Assembly (NCBI GenBank): GCA_947251855.1 | Contig: CAMXUZ010000038.1 | Span: 1-5,842 of the forward strand | Source: an uncultured Ruaniaceae bacterium | GTDB taxonomy: Bacteria > Actinomycetota > Actinomycetes > Actinomycetales > Beutenbergiaceae | Length of the DNA stretch: 5,842 nt | Direction: 5' to 3' | Shown: positions 5,060 to 5,842 of the stretch, one piece after another | Position numbering within the stretch: the stretch's first letter is position 1 | Layout of the letters: every line of letters starts with the position of its first letter | The notes under the pieces: generated by a model | Databases searched by the model: none | What the model was told of the DNA's origin: nothing | The model's input: only the letters and a program-made list of their open reading frames with translations | Program-made: the position numbers and the translations under genes

Positions 5060-5842
5060 CATCCGCCAGTTCCACCGGATCGACCTCGCCCGCGAGTGGG
5101 GTATCGAGGGTGCGCCGAAGGTCGCGCCGGACCCAGCATTCACCCGGGCCGAGCGCGCGGGTCTGCCCCGCCCAGTCGACCTCGAGGGGCAGGTCGGAGG
5201 AGTTGCACACGCGGGCGTGGAAGGTGAGCGTCTCGCCCGCGTGGATCCCCGCAGAAAACGGTGCGGCGAGCCCCTCGCGGGTGCGCAGGACCTGCACCGT
5301 TTGCGAACGGTCCAGACCGATCTCTTTGAACACCGTGGTCGGGATATCGGTGTATCCGGCCAGGTCGATCTCGTGCGTCGGGCCGGTTTCCTCGGCCGGT
5401 TCGGCTGGGGTGATCGAGCGTAGGACGACGTCGATCGCCAGCGGCCCGGCAATCTTGCGTTTCCATCCCGGCGCCCCGCCTGCGGTTTCGAGTGTCTGCG
5501 CCCGCAGTTCGCTTCGGGAGAATCGCTCGAACAGGATCTGCTGGTACCCATTCGCCTCATAAACGATCCCGATTCCCCCATCGGGGAGCTCGGCGAGTTG
5601 GGTGTACCCCGCGGCTCCGGCCGCTACCACCCGTGTCTCCTGCCAGGAGTGACCGCCGTCCTTCGAGCGGCTGATCGTGGCGCGGCGGCGCAGGTCCGGG
5701 TCGGCCGTGTGGGAGGCGAAGAGCTCCCCGCCGGCGGCAAGAACCGAACCGTTCGTGCCCGAGTCGACGAGATCGGCGGCGGCGACGGCCGGCGCGAACG
5801 TCTCCCCGCCGTCGTGGGACATCGCCTGCCAGCGGCAGCCGG
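5010..5842 (-). CDS. Sialidase (exo-alpha-sialidase, Asp-box family), N-terminal part outside the window
   Basis: C-terminal 276 residues of a sialidase (GH33-like beta-propeller), which cleaves terminal sialic acids from glycans; members are usually secreted or surface-bound. The start and any signal peptide lie beyond 5842. Visible are two Asp boxes, SHDGGETF (8-15) and SKDGGHSW (59-66); DSGTNGSVL (26-34), where relatives have a DPGCNGSV-like motif; an Arg cluster (51-53) before ATISRSKDGG, a likely site of the third active-site arginine; and GYTQLAELPDGGIGIVYE (78-95), whose Tyr79 fits the nucleophilic tyrosine. The Arg-to-Tyr distance is close to that in the Micromonospora viridifaciens enzyme. 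After about residue 145 comes an extra domain of about 110 residues (HARVCNSSDLPLEVDWAG and similar), perhaps an Ig-like sandwich. No LPxTG motif or membrane anchor is visible. Residues are numbered from the first full codon at the edge. The stop lies inside marR, on the opposite strand. Confidence 0.88.
   Translation of the reverse strand, partial: GCRWQAMSHDGGETFAPAVAAADLVDSGTNGSVLAAGGELFASHTADPDLRRRATISRSKDGGHSWQETRVVAAGAAGYTQLAELPDGGIGIVYEANGYQQILFERFSRSELRAQTLETAGGAPGWKRKIAGPLAIDVVLRSITPAEPAEETGPTHEIDLAGYTDIPTTVFKEIGLDRSQTVQVLRTREGLAAPFSAGIHAGETLTFHARVCNSSDLPLEVDWAGQTRALGPGECWVRRDLRRTLDTPLAGEVDPVELADVSAAARAGDSAARSRR

Overview
The window looks like chromosomal DNA from a high-GC Actinomycetota. 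The coding frames have G/C-rich third positions, a heat-shock dnaJ-hspR pair of the actinobacterial type opens the window, and several start sites look leaderless or use GTG, which is common in this phylum. I cannot fix the genus. No rRNA, tRNA, CRISPR array or insertion sequence is visible.

Left part (1-2450, all + strand): the 3' end of a zinc-finger-less DnaJ, then hspR (MerR family) 9 nt later. These are the usual tail of a dnaK-grpE-dnaJ-hspR heat-shock operon. HspR represses that operon and is thought to need DnaK as co-repressor. A GC-rich hairpin over the hspR stop codon probably ends the operon. A small multi-spanning membrane protein of unknown function follows, then a very well conserved YtoQ-family protein with its own extended -10 promoter and ribosome binding site.

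Middle (2451-3061): a GC hairpin separates ytoQ from a convergent small gene on the - strand. Its 108-aa product has a serine at every third residue for 64 residues, then one C-terminal membrane helix. Next to it on the + strand lies what looks like a decayed 5' piece of a PIN-domain (VapC-like) toxin gene.

Right part (3062-5842): a 14-helix drug/proton antiporter of the MFS (DHA2 type) on the - strand is divergent from a MarR-family regulator on the + strand. Each gene has a -10 box placed so that transcription would begin at or next to the start codon. A 35-bp imperfect palindrome fills the gap, so local repression of pump and regulator is the natural reading. The end of marR overlaps by 50 bp the end of a convergent sialidase (exo-alpha-sialidase, Asp-box) gene that runs off the right edge.

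The best candidates for something undescribed are the serine-triplet membrane protein (2510-2836) and the compact double-leaderless control region of the pump and regulator (4549-4604).
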